This document shows, one piece after another, positions 1 to 13,200 of a DNA stretch of 64,000 nt. The first letter of the stretch is position 1. Each line of letters starts with the position of its first letter. Position numbers and translations under genes: made by a program. The notes beneath the pieces are model-generated. The model did not search any database. It was not told where the DNA came from and saw nothing but the letters and a program-made list of their open reading frames with translations. Origin of the DNA: Anas platyrhynchos (Eukaryota; Chordata; Aves; Anseriformes; Anatidae); NCBI RefSeq assembly GCF_047663525.1, contig NC_092605.1, positions 6,882,001 through 6,946,000 of the forward strand, read 5' to 3'.

Positions 1-1721
1 ACCATTTTCCTTCTTTAGCTTTTAGCAAGGAGTACATTTAGGGTTATGCATTAACCTGCCCTCGCCCCAGTTCCTCCTCTCCCACACTACCCGCCTAACT
101 GTTAGGTTACCCTCTCCCGCTGGTACAGAACCGCAGCTTGCTTCCTCCTCGAGGCGTGGTTCCCTTCCCACCAGCCTTGCTGGTGGGCACATTCACAGAA
201 CCTGGAGGGAAACTACTCCATCCTTGGCTGCAGAGCCCCAAAACTGCCTGAAAAAAAAGTAATAATATTGGCTTGAACATCCCCACTGCTGCCTTCCCAG
301 GCCTAAACCCTCAGCACCTCATAGACAGCCCCACTGCAGGATCTGGCAATGCCCTCTGGCCTGGTGGGACCTGAGCCCTGTGATCATGAAGGAGCCCTTT
401 GTACCTCTGAAATGCCGTCAGCTTGTGAAACAAAGCCCCAACAGTCCCAAGCTCCTCAGTGCCCAAGAAAATGAGTGAGCTGAGGGGCTGGGAGAGTTCC
501 CGAGCACGTCTTAGTGGGCAGAAGCAGTGCTATCTAATCAGATGTGGATGGAGAACAAATAAAAAACAGCTGCTTTTCACCAGCTCATCTCCCAACTGGA
601 AAAAAAAATGCATACATATACAAGAACAAGGGAAGAGGCACTGATGAGCTGTTATCTGAATTTATTGCCAGCATCTGACCCAAAGTGGGGTCTTTTTTTT
701 TCCCTTCTTCCTTTAATTTACAACCCAGTTTCTCATCATGTCATGACATCACCCAGGGTGATGGATTTCATAAACACACACACACATCACAATGAAAACA
801 GGATAAACCCTAGGTCACCCTGGGCTCCGCACAGGAGCACCCCGGCAGCACTCCCCAGCCACCTTCTCTTCCAAGAAACCACTTGGCATCACCGTGACAG
901 AGCCACCCACCTTCCAAGTTTTACTGGGCTGAAAGCTCGGGGAGGATTTTGTGCCACACCAGCCTACAGGCAGCATTGCACCCTGGTGTCCTCTTGCCCC
1001 ACCCTGACTGCACTTTCCCTCCAAGGAAGCCAGACAGCTCTGCACTCTGAGATGATTTATGCTGTTTGCTTTTGGCAGCAAGATACATCAAATCCTTTAG
1101 AGACTGGGTGGAACCAGAGCTGCCTTCTCCATCACTCAGTCCAAGCCCAGGCTGGAGAAGCCAACGGCCAGCGTACACATGAGCAATGCACTCCCCCATC
1201 CAGTGTCAGCCCAAGGCCAGCAGCACCCACGCGGCCAGCTCAGGACAGAGCTCCTGGCTTCCCACACCCAACACAGGCAAACTGCTCCAAAATGTTTTGG
1301 TACTTGTTTGTATCAAGAAGATTTTGATGCTGCAGCAGCAGTCTGGGCAGGTGTCTTGTTGATCCAGAAGGAACCATTCAGGCTGCACCTCCAACAGCTT
1401 CACCAACTAGCCTGATTACTCATAAAAATCAAAATTCACAGGAACGGGAGTCAGTAAGAAATCAACTTCCCAGGTTTATGAATACAGTAATCAAAATAAA
1501 GGAAAATGGACTTGCTACTTTGGAAAAAGGATTTGAGCAGTGAATAAACTTTCTATTTTTACCAAGAAATGCTCAGCACAGATGGTGGAATGATAGGAAC
1601 AAGAATGTCAGCCCCCAAGTGTATATGGGTCATTAGGAAACCCAAACAAGCAAGCCAGTATCACAGTTGTTCTCAACACTTACACTCTCTTCTTCATCTT
1701 CATAAGACAGCATTATATCAC

Positions 1722-1822
1722 TGTATGAGGGAAGAAGCTGAGGTTAAAGCGTGGGCCCAGTGTCACAGGTGGTGGCAGGGCAAACAGGGGATTACGGCCC
1801 AGGTCCCCTGGATGCTCCAGCT
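1722..1822 (-). mobile_element. MIR-like SINE remnant
   Basis: GAGGGAAGAAGCTGAGGTTA, CCAGTGTCACAGGTGGTGGC and GGGGATTACGGCCCAGGTCC follow the order of the antisense MIR core (gaggaaactgaggc ... aaggtcacacagctag ... gggattcgaacccaggt, from memory). Diverged and visual only. Confidence 0.4.
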
Positions 1823-4800
1823 CCTTCTGCTTCCCAGAACCTCGAGTGGAAACCTAGGCCATAGGTGCAACCTCATTGCAAGTCAATGTGAGCCCTTCTA
1901 AAGCTCAAAAAGGTCTTCTATGTCAAGCTTTAAGAAACCAATTTTTTGTTATTGAAAATGAATATGACTATATCAACCTTTCATAAGGTTTGTCGGGAGA
2001 CCCAAGTCTCAAATCTGAAGTCCAGTGGTGTTATCTGCTCTGAAATACAATACAACTACTTATTAGCTCCTCCATTATATAAAAGTCCTTAATAAAAACA
2101 GACAAAGAAGATCTGACCAGATCACTAGGCTATTTTCTGAAAGGTCTTCCCTGGGGTTTTTAGCTTCCACTTTATTTTCTCATGCTTAGGACAGCAGACA
2201 ACTTAACAGACATTGTAAATTACCTCACCATTAAAATATACTGCCATCACGACTGGAACTTCCCCCGTCTGTTAGTGCTGGGTATGAGCTCCAGTTGAAC
2301 ACCCGACCTCCTGGCTCCACATTCAGATGCTTAGCAAACCACTGCAGCTAAGGATGCTATGCAATGAGCCAAATCATCCTTCCTGCAACACCAGCACAGC
2401 CAATGAAGCTGGGTTAGAGGTTATTCTGCTTCAATGAATTTAGCAGCCTGTCGGAAATGCTTGTTAGATGTGATCCTTACATAAATACATGTGAGACGGG
2501 TGGAAGGACATCATGATTAGAGTCCTGTTCTCAAGGGTCAAAATACAGAAGGTAGAAAAACTGTTTATGGGTCTGCATACAAGCTGCAGAATTTCCCACC
2601 CAGCAGATGATGCACAGCTCATGTCCAGGCAGACAGTGGGCATAGAAAACAAGCCAGGGAAGGAAGGCTCCTATGACTCTTCTTGCCATAGAAAAAGCAA
2701 GCAGATTCAGCCTCTTCCACTCAGTTATTTTCTGAAACAGGATGATCTCAGGTTTTCCTCCCCTCAGAACAGTATCTAACTACACAAGTGACCCATCTCA
2801 TCTCATCCTGCTAAAGAGCATACAGATAAAGTCATTCCTAGCACCTACCTTTTGTAGGATCCAGACTGAAAAATGGAGACCAGGTTAGCATCAGGAGAGC
2901 AGGAAATAGACTGACTTCTCCACACAGACCCCACCTACCTTTGCACCAGTCCATATTTCCCTCCATGTGAACATGGTTGGTCCTGGGGTTGGTCTCAGGT
3001 TGGGCCAGGTGACCCCATAGGCCTGCTTAGGGATGCAAGCCTTGACATTGCGTTCCTTCCTTCTCTACACATCCAACCCAAAAATCCACCTACCCAACCA
3101 CTCAGCCCCAGACCGATGCTCCCAGAAGCTCCCCAGGCTTGCCCCAACGGCTTTAGCCCAGGAGCTCTGGGATGATCTCCTGGAGCAGAGGGAGCAGCCT
3201 CCTCCAGCCTCTTTGCTGGTTAGGATAATTCTTTCTTTGACTGATGATCAAGAAGCTATTATGTACGGAGAGGGAGCCATTTGTTCTGTAACGCTTGTGG
3301 CATTGCTTCAGTGCTTGGCAATTCTGTCTTGTTATCGCTGGTGGAGAATTTTACAGGCCACTGACAGACCTTCAAACGCAGCCATTGCTGTGTGGAAAAT
3401 CCAATTTGCTTTGGAAGCCTCCTGACACAAGGCCTTGTCTTCATGGTCCTTTGGCAAACCATTTTCAGCACATGCACTAGTTCATGACCCTGTGATTTAA
3501 TGGACATCATTAAATTTTTGCAGAGGAATCCATCACTTTGAAGGAACCCCTAACAAGTGTGTGACCTAAAAGTGAGACCTAATATACTGGCATCTCCACA
3601 CAAAGGACTCCTTTTCTCTTAACTTTTGGCTTATCTCCATGCCACTCCCAGGTCAAGTTCAGTAGTAAGTCTCCCATGTCAATGCACCATTGATGTTATT
3701 TACTTTTCCTGGAGCAGCTCAATGCCATAAATGTAAATGTGCATTTCTTTGCAGCATCCCCTGCTGCCAAACAGATAACAAGTTTATGTAGGCATGGAAA
3801 AAAATTCCGATTTGAATAATTGTTTGCTTATAAATTAACCCACAGAACTGTGCCACATGCCGTAAAACAATCTTACATTACACGGGCTTAAACGGTAGGA
3901 CTGGTATAATAAACCCTATGTTGAGTCACCAAATTCCTCGCATTCTTTGACTTCCCATTCTGTCTCAAATGTCAGATATCTCACTGGGGTAACACAAGCA
4001 GTAGCAAGGGCCGGGGCTTTGCGTGGGTTTTAATTGTAAAAGCAACATTCTCGCAGAGAACAACAAGGTTCACAACCCCGCTTCGCAGCTTGGATGGGCT
4101 GAGGAGCTCCAAAAGCTTCTTGTCTCCCCACTGGCCAGTCTGGGGTTTAGGACTCCACAGGTCTGGCTGAGGGTCTCAAAACTCTACAGCCCCCATAACC
4201 CTGGGTCACTGAGCCAAGCAGCACTTCCGCAAGTTACTGATTTTCCATTAAAAATATGTATGAGTGGGTCTGAGCACACCAGTCAGCTCAGGGCTTCTGC
4301 ATCTGGGCTGCAAAACACCAAGTCACTGCAGCCACCTCATGGCTACTCCCCATTTCTGCTGTACCCATCCAAAGCAAGGGCAGAGCAAACCATCATCCAG
4401 ATGTTATTCAGTTGCAGCTGGGTTTTATTTATGACTTTGGTATTTAAAGGTTACAAAAGAGGAGAATCCACAAGACCTTACCGCAGCAGCACCTTGACTA
4501 TGTATGGGCCATTTGTGCTTTGTAGCTCTCTTCTGGTTGCTCCTGTCTCCAGCTGAGCACCAGTGAAGGTGCTGCATCTTCTCCATGGAGCCAGGAACAA
4601 CCTGTCAGCATCACCACTTTGATATAACCCTTCTCCCAAAGACGTAAGTGATGCTCAGACCTTGTGCATCTCCTTCCACACAGATGCTCAGTGGAGACAC
4701 TGCAGGAGCTCAGGAAGAGTCTGAGAGACAGAAAATATTTCAGGATGTTGTAAGAAGCTGAAGTGATCTGCAGATGGACAGGTGGTTCTGTTCTGAAGCA

Positions 4801-7164
4801 CAGGGAAGGCAGCCACAGCAGGAGCATGCTGCAGCATACACAGTCTGAGAGGCAAAGCAGCTCTGCACCAGAGGGCCTGATTTGATTCACTTCCCACTTC
4901 CAGATAACATTGCTTGAGGCTTATAAGGCCTGTCACACTGTGAATGTGCAGCCACAGGCAAGCACTGCCTTTGTGAGCATGTGAGCACACATTTGTGTGC
5001 AGGCCTCGATTAAGAGATGCTCTCCAGGGGCAGCACAGGAGCTGGATCTCCCTTCCCTCCCCACGAAGCGTGGGGCTGGTTGGTGTCTAACTCCACACCA
5101 ACCCTGGAGGTGACGCAGAGCCTTAGGTCTCAGCAGAAGATGTGAGGATTTGGTGCCTGCAAGCAAGGCAGGAAACAGACTGTCCTGGAGCAGGGCTGTG
5201 CAGCTCTGCTATCCAGCACCCATCCATCCCCACCACCCAGCAGAGGAGGGTTTGCTCCTGTGAGCATTTTCACTCCCATGATGTGGTCCTATGCCTGAAA
5301 TTCTCCCAGCACTGGGGGTGAGAAGTGAGCTGGATGCTCACAGGCAGATCCCCAGTGCTGTGGGCTTCAGCCACTGTCACAGGAGCCAGGGCAAGGAGGG
5401 CAGGGACCCAGCACCCTGCAGCTACAGGAGTCAAACGTCATGTGTCTGATCACCAAGATCTGTGCTCCCTCTCTCCTGCCAGCAGGGAGACAAGGGCTGT
5501 GCTGCCACAGTATCCTCCCCAGTGTCCCACACCAATTTAATTGAGCCTGGAAAAACCACAAGTGAAGCATATGAATTTAGCATTCAAGGTCTCTTCCCAA
5601 CTATGTCCAACAGAAAACATCTGTAGGGGAAAGGAACTGCTCATTTACTATCTGAAATGTCAGTGAAACCCAGGAGAAAAGGAACCAAATACAGCAGTTA
5701 CCCAGGCCTCCTGTAGCCCCCTGCAATAAGCAAGTACAGCTGATATGCACTGACTCAGAGCAGCTTTCTTGTGCTGACTCCAGGCATAGAACAGAATGAT
5801 CACAAAGGAAAACCACCCCAACATCCTTTTCTTTAAATTTGGGAGCCATGGCTAACTAAGCCCTTGGAGGAAAACAGCCAGCAAGAAGGGCAGGAGCTTT
5901 AAAAGTTTAATCCTTTCAGGCAAATGCAAAATACTTGTGTTTCAGCTGGAGAATGAATCAGAGATGATTCCCAGAAATCCCCCATTTAATAACAGCAAGA
6001 GCCGAGTGCAGGCAATACAGCTTTCCCTTTCCCTTTACCTGCAGCATCTATCTCCAATTTTTGATGTAGATTCAGGGCTGATCAGGGCTGCATTACCTCA
6101 AACCTGTGTAGCCTGTCCCTGTCATCAGCAGAGCCATGTGGTCAGCTGGAAACCAGAGAAAATCTGCTCAGTCATTTCTGAAAGCCAAGCAAACCATGAT
6201 GGTATCAGTTTCCTCACAGTGTTTCACTGCCAGAGCACCTTGTCCCACTGCCTCAAAGTGATCAGAGACTTTAGTGAGCTGTAAGGCAGTCACTTGCTTT
6301 GTTAATGAAAACCATTGGTTTCTTTTCAGAAAAGCTATCAAAGCTGTGTGCTGTGGGGACAAGTGGGACCACATGAGGCTTGCTCAGCCCCATGATGTGC
6401 TGGCATGATGGAGATCAACCCACCCTCCACACCATGGGCTGTTTGGGGAAGCTGCTTGCAAACCCTGAGCAGATATCCCTCAAGTGCATCAACGCTTTGG
6501 TAGCAAAGGAGCAGCCTTCACCCTGTCCTGTCCTCCAGCCTCCTCCTTCGAGCTCCCCACTCCCCAGGCAGCTCCATCCCCCAGCAGGATGCTGCTATAA
6601 CCACGCTGCACAGAGAGGGCAGATGCAGCCCCCAGTCAAGGCCATGGGACATCTCCTGGAGCTACCAACAGGCAAGGTCTGGAAGCCCCACGCTCTGGAA
6701 AGGCTTGGAAACCCTTTGACCCCAGGTGGTGAATTGTCCCAGCACTGTGGTCCCGAGGAGACCCAGCCACCTGGGGAAAGATTGTCCATCCCCACCTCTT
6801 CATGAGAAAAGGCTGAGTAGGAAAGGGTGGACCAAGAGCACAAGGTGAGGGAGACATGGCCAGAGCCAGCACTGGACAGCCCGGGGCACTGAACAGCAAT
6901 AACATGATACTGCACACTCTAAAGCAAGTAGCTCACAGCTTTTGCAGTTTCTGAGGTAGAGCAGAGCCAGTCCCCAAGTTCAGCCTTCCCCCATCACTCC
7001 TATACACCACAATGAAAAAGCCTTTTCCAACCCAAGGACAGCAATTTCCATCAGCTCCTGATCTTCTGCACCTGCAGGACCAAGCAAGGCTCAAGACCTT
7101 GCAGTGCTCAGCCTGCAGCAAGCAGCACCACTCCCAGTGGCTTTTGCACTAAATAAACAGGATA

Positions 7165-7250
7165 AATAGAGAAGGGAGGCTCAGGGAGAGGAAGCAACTT
7201 GTCCCTGAGAGCTAGAAACAGACTGCAGGTCTCTCCTCCAGACCTGCCCT
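7165..7250 (-). mobile_element. MIR-like SINE remnant
   Basis: AGGGAGGCTCAGGGAGAGGA, AGCAACTTGTCCCTGAGAGC and TAGAAACAGACTGCAGGTCT resemble the antisense MIR core. The similarity is moderate and could be partly chance. Confidence 0.4.
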
Positions 7251-10200
7251 ACTTCTGTTTGGGAGTTGTTGTCCTGGGCTGTGTCACCTCCTCCCTGCCT
7301 CTCCCCCAGTGCGGTTTCACTCTCTCCTCCCCAGCACTGAAGTATTTAAGCTGCAAGCCCAGGGTTGGTGGTCCAGTAAGAAATGCAGGCAGGGAGGGAA
7401 CCCCTCCCTGGGGACCAGAGTAGGTGGCCTTTTTTAGTTCATGAGGAATTCAAGGGGGAGGAAATAAAAGGAAGAAAAAAAAATCCGTGTCCAAAGCTTT
7501 TTTCAGCAACTGCAATTGTTTCTGTTTCCTAATAAATCATGTAGGCCAGGGACAACCAATCTGCACAGCATTATTATTGTCTCAATACATTTGTTGAAAG
7601 AAAAATAACACTGCAGCTTTGCTGGAGCAGACAGGATCTGCTTTTCCAAAAGGTTTGTTGATATTAGCCCACAATCTTGTCGGGCTCCATGTATACTCTG
7701 GACTCAAAGAGCTTTGCTGCATTCCCATCTCTAAGATACGGACAGTCACCAAACCCAAATATTACCCTCAGCAGCTGAGACCTCAAAAGGTCTTTCTTTA
7801 TTTTCCTGCACTCTGTTTCCCATTAACTCTTCAGCAGCATTTGTGTGCGTTAAACTTACAGGGCTGAACACAGCTCCAGGCTGAACTATCTCACATCCAT
7901 CTAAACAACAGCAGCAGTTTGCAATGCGCATGATTTACTCAGAGAGATGTTGCACGGGGACACGAGCACGGCAGGTCTCCAACTCAGGGGCCATCCAGGG
8001 GCAGCCCAGGCTCCATTTTGTGCCTAAGCACCAGATTTCGTGCCATTCTGACCCAAGTCACCACTGTGCTGTTTCCCCAGCAAGCGACTCTGAGCCTGGG
8101 CAGCACTGAGGAGCTGTGGGCTCTGCTCCCCACCAGCCTGGCCCTTCACTGCTCCCCATAACCCCAAGCAGTAGCAGGGCTCTCAGGGTAATGGAGTGCC
8201 CACACCTGTCCCTGCTCCACTTACCTCTGAATGAGTGAAGCCTGTTTATTTTTTTAAAAAACATACATTTCCATCTCTCCTGGTTTCCATGAGCATTCTC
8301 CAGGATTCTCCCTTTCCCCATGGGGAGAAGGCGGATGTGACCCCATCACAAAACATGTCCACAATGCCAAGGCTCAGGTTGCCACGAGGCAGACTCCCCA
8401 GGCTCGCTCTGGTCCTTCTGAATCAGATTACCTGACCTGGGAGGGGCTGTCTTATAAGCAAAAGTGAAACCCCTGAGTTGTGCTCACCCCCATGTCCCCA
8501 AACCCAGCCTCATCTTCCAAGAGTGGCCAAGTCAACCTGAAAGTTTGGGGAAACAAGGCAAAGGTAGTCCCAAAAAGCCATGAGTAAGCTGCAGCATCCC
8601 AAGGTGTGGCTGTTCAGATCCAGGCTGATTCCAGCCTACAGACGTGGAAAGAAGGGAAAAAATTAGACAAGACAACAAGGAATGCTGCCCAACAGCTCTG
8701 CAAATCATGGCAGTCAAACATCTCTAGAGCCGGTATATAATGTCACAGCAGCTAAAATTTGTCCCCAGTATCTCCAGATGTTACATACGCTGATAACCAT
8801 GCCTTTGAGAGGGGAAAAAGTTTAATTTCAGCTGCTTAGTTAAGGCTGTGTTGTTTTTGGAAGTTCAACAAGCAGAGGGGTTTTCCACCCAGCTTCACTT
8901 CTGCTGCCTCTGCAGCAGTTCCCCAAAACCAGGCTGCTTACGCAGGGGTTGCTAGCAGCATCGCCCGCTCACTCATGGGCCCGTGTCACGAAGGGGGAAG
9001 CAGAGTGCAGACGGCAGCACAAGGAGGGTATGGCAGTGGGAGGGAGAGCAATGCTGCAGAGGTGGGCACATGTGGCTGGGCTCAGCCCTTCCTCTCAAAG
9101 GGTCTTCGGAAACAGTTGAAAAGAAAATAAGAAACGTCAAGGTCTTGTTTTAGACTTGGCAACGTCTAAAGGTCTCTTAAGCACAGCCAGCACCCGTGCT
9201 AGAGTCATTTCTGGGAGCTGCCTCTGTGGTATTTACACCCTTTGCGTAAGGAGGCATCCGTGAGTCAGCAGAAGACACTTGGTGTCCTCTCCGTGCAGAT
9301 GGGGATCAAATCAGACAAACCCAGCCAGCCAGGGACTTGTCTCCCTCCCTGGTGACCATGAGGTCACTGGCACTTCAGCCAGCCTGCCTGGCACAGGTCT
9401 TCCTCAGCCAAAAGCCACCCCTCGTGCCCAGCATTTGGGGCCAAGATGTCCCCGTTCCCCAGGCACTGACACAGAGCCAGGGCTGTGGCTGCCAGCAAAA
9501 TGCAGCCACAGAACAAAACATTCCTAGGAGAGTTAAAGAAAAACTATTTCAGAGTAGGAGCATTTGGGGTGGATTTTGAAATCATTCTTCCGTGGGCTGA
9601 TTTTTAATGGATGAGGCCTCCCTGTACTCATGGCACAGAAGCATGCAGGCTGTCTGCTCCTACTGCAGAGGAATCCAAGGGCGGGCCCAAGCCAGGGCTG
9701 TAACACCATGCTGCTGGGAGCCTGCAGGCCAGCCTGAGACGGGACCACAAATCCTGCCCGTGCCATCCCTGAGACCTGCCTGTCCCCATGTGTCACCACA
9801 TCCACACACAGGCATCCCACATCTTGTGTCCCCGTCCAACACGCAGCTCCCTTGTGAAGCGCTGACACATCTCCAAGAAGCTCCAGCATCCAAAGCAGAA
9901 TGAAAGATGGGTTTCTTTGTCTTGGCTGAGGCCATGCTTGTCCTCCCTAAAACCACAGTGTAAGGCAGCTTGGGATGGCTCCAGTTCAGCTGGAGTGCCC
10001 AGCCTGGGTGCCTGAGGCCCCCACCCCTCCATCCACAGACTGCTGACCTTCTTTTATTATTTTTTCCCCCTCTCCAGGCAAATAAACAGGCATAAACCAG
10101 CCTGACAGACTGGATTTGGCACAAAGGAACTGGAGAAACTGGTTGGTGATGGGGCAGCTCCCCCAGCAGCACAGCACTCACTGGGGTGGCCATGGCACTC

Positions 10201-13200
10201 CCATGGCCTCACCTACCCAAAAGAGACCACTGGGGACAACCCCTAGTGGTGGAGGTGGCGAGGTCAGCATCCCTCTGGCCATGGGGGCACCTGGCATATC
10301 CCATGCTCCAAGCTAAGAAATCACTCTCCTCCTGAAGCAGGTCACTGTGGGTGGCAGTCCCGAGGGGGTCCCAACTTCCCTACCCCACAGATGGAGCTCT
10401 GTAACACCACAGGGGGGCACAATGCTGCAGAAGCAGCCCAGCACATGGCACTCTGCTGCCTGCAAGGCCTGCACTGCCACAGGGCCTGGAGGTGGCACCC
10501 GAAGCGATGAGGCACAGCCTCACCCAGCACCCCACGCGCTGCCGTCACCAGGAGATGACTCCAGCAGATTAGAGGCACAAGTGGGTCCTAATTAGACACA
10601 CAAGATGTTCCACACACTGCAGCTCAGAGCTTTATATGACACAGCCAAGATCTGCAAAGGGCAGAGCCAAAGCTCAGCTATCACAGGGGCAGCTAGCCCA
10701 CCGTGTCCCCCCCATCATAGCCTGTCCCCATTCCCAGCAGGAGACCACCTCCAGGGTGGTTTTTAACCCACAAGCTGGTCAGCACCTCACCCAGCCTCCT
10801 CCAGAGCAGCTTTGCTCTGACATACGCATGAGTAATACCACAAAAAAACAGTCCAGCAATGCTCTGGAAGGCAGAGCCTCTGCAGCCCTGATCCATCACC
10901 ATCCCACACGGGGAGGGACGGGACTTCACAGTAGAAATCAGTACTACTGCAGCACACATTTTCCCCAGTAATTAGTCCAGGCTCACCAGCTACACCATAA
11001 AACACAGACCAAAAGCAGCCCTGAACCATTTACCAAATTTCTTGGCTTGTGCCCAAAGACACCCAAGATGTGACTCTCCCAACAAGGACTAACCACTCAC
11101 CCCTGCTGCAGCACTGGGGCCCCAGGAGATGCCCCCAGCCCTCAGAGAAACCAAAAAAAAAAAAAAAAAGGGGCAAAGCAGCTGAGTCAGCTCCCAGCCA
11201 TGGGGAGAAAGCCCTGAGTCAGCCCTGCTGCTAGCACAAACCAACATGCTGCTCCTCTCCCCATCAGCACTCTTGGCAGCCTCACCCTTGGCACTGGGAG
11301 CACTGCATCAGCCTCTGCACTGAGAGTATGGGGGTGAGGAGCACATCCCAGGGGCTTCGCTGGCTGGAGACCCCAAACAATCAAGAAATCCAGCAGCATG
11401 CACAGGTCAGGACCAGCTGACACCATGCAGGGGCCAGGGTCATCCACACAGCTCCTAGGAAAGCCCCCAGCAGCTCATACCACCACCCCCTAGGGCAGAG
11501 CTTGGGAAGGGGGCTGTGAGCCAGGTTATATAGCACCTGTTTCCTACAGCAGCCTCAGTTGCAGTGGGCTTCAGCTGGGGAAAGGAGACAAATGAAGAGG
11601 TCCCAGCTGCCCCAGCCCTCTGCAGCAATCACTAACAGCAAGCTGAGTACTCGTTGCTGTGCTTCATGGCCCTGAACAAGCAGAGATTCAGCCATCCATC
11701 CTAGGAACTGCCACGGCTGTCTCTTCAAAGCCTCCCTACGAGCTGGGCCCCTTTGAGGCTTTGCAAATCCCCATGCATGCGAAAGCTGCTTGCCACAGCT
11801 TCCTCCAGATTATTATATTTGGAAGTTCTGCATCTCCTTCCCCGCAGGGACCAGGGAAAGTAATAAAATATGAGATGTATTTCTTTAAACTAGGTGAGGA
11901 CTACCGGGAAGAAGCCTTTCTTTTGCCTTCCCCACTGCTACCCTTATATCTAGCTGGATATCTCCATGCTCCTAATCCCAGAGAGCCAAAAGGAGTGTCT
12001 GTGCAGACACTGCTGCAGAGCCACCCAGAGCCCTGCCAGCACGTCCTGGTGCCAGTGCACGCTGCGGGCTGGTGGCTCCCAGCCTGCCCAGGGCATCCAC
12101 ACCACCCACGCTCAGCTCCAGCACACAGCCCAGGAGGGACACAAGGCAGCAGCTACAGGTTATGTTTACTCTGTGATAATTTCTGCCCAGCCTTGGCTAC
12201 AGATTTCCAAAGGCTGCTTGGGGCAAGATGAAGGCACCTGGGTCATGCTGAGAGGTGGATGCGATGCTGTGAGATAAGTCCATGGGGCTGTGGTGGTTCT
12301 GCTGCCCTGCAGCATCTCGCTGCTGGGGAGTGAGGAGCAGGGGAGGAGGAGAGCGCTCGTGGTTCCTCCTAGGGCCTGGCCCTTGGCAGCTCTCAGTGAA
12401 GCTCTGGGGTGAAGACTGATGGTGAAAGAGAATTGCTGCTGTTAAGCTGGAAAGGTGAAACATGATTTCTTCTCCTTCACCCCAGCAGCTCCACTCCTCC
12501 AGGCCTGAAACTTGCTGCCATGAAGTTTCTTCACATTGTTTTGGCTTCATATTGCTTCCAACCACTCTTAGAAACTTGTGCATATCTCCCTCTAGACATT
12601 TTTCTGCTTTACTTGACAACCAGTCTGTCTCCCAGTTTGGTATCACCTGGAACAGCCGGTCCCAACATTGCTACCCTCATTTAGCATTCAATCAGCATCT
12701 CTGACAGGCATCACTAAGAGACTTTTCCAGTTTCAGAAACACTTATCTTCTAATGACAAGCAAAAGGAGAGCTCCTATCTCCCTTGGAGGTATTGCACCA
12801 CGTCATCTGGCCAGGCTCAGAGCTCATACGAGTCCTGCTGCACTTCAAAGGCAGGATGCACAGGAAACACCTGCGGCGTTGCCTGGCCTCGGGAGCACAC
12901 CCGAGCATGGTGAACGCTCTGGGATGCTCAAGGGAGCTTGATGCAAGAGCCAGATCACCTGTCCTGCCTTCTGCCAAGTGACTAACTTCAGATCACCTTT
13001 CTTCTCTTCTTATTTTGAGCAGCACAGGACCAAGCAGGTCTCTCTGTGCTGAACACACCAATGCTGGTGTTTGAGGTGCCAACAACTTGGCTACCTTGAG
13101 TGTGGCCGCAGCGTCCTTCTCCACAGCCTGTATGCACCCTTGGAGTACAGAGCAGCTGTACCACACCGTGACCACAGCATGCACTGACATGGTAGATATA

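Noticed and set aside
11659-12231. 190-codon open frame in the left gene-free region
   Set aside because: No recognisable family, no flanking splice pattern, and codon content like surrounding noncoding sequence.
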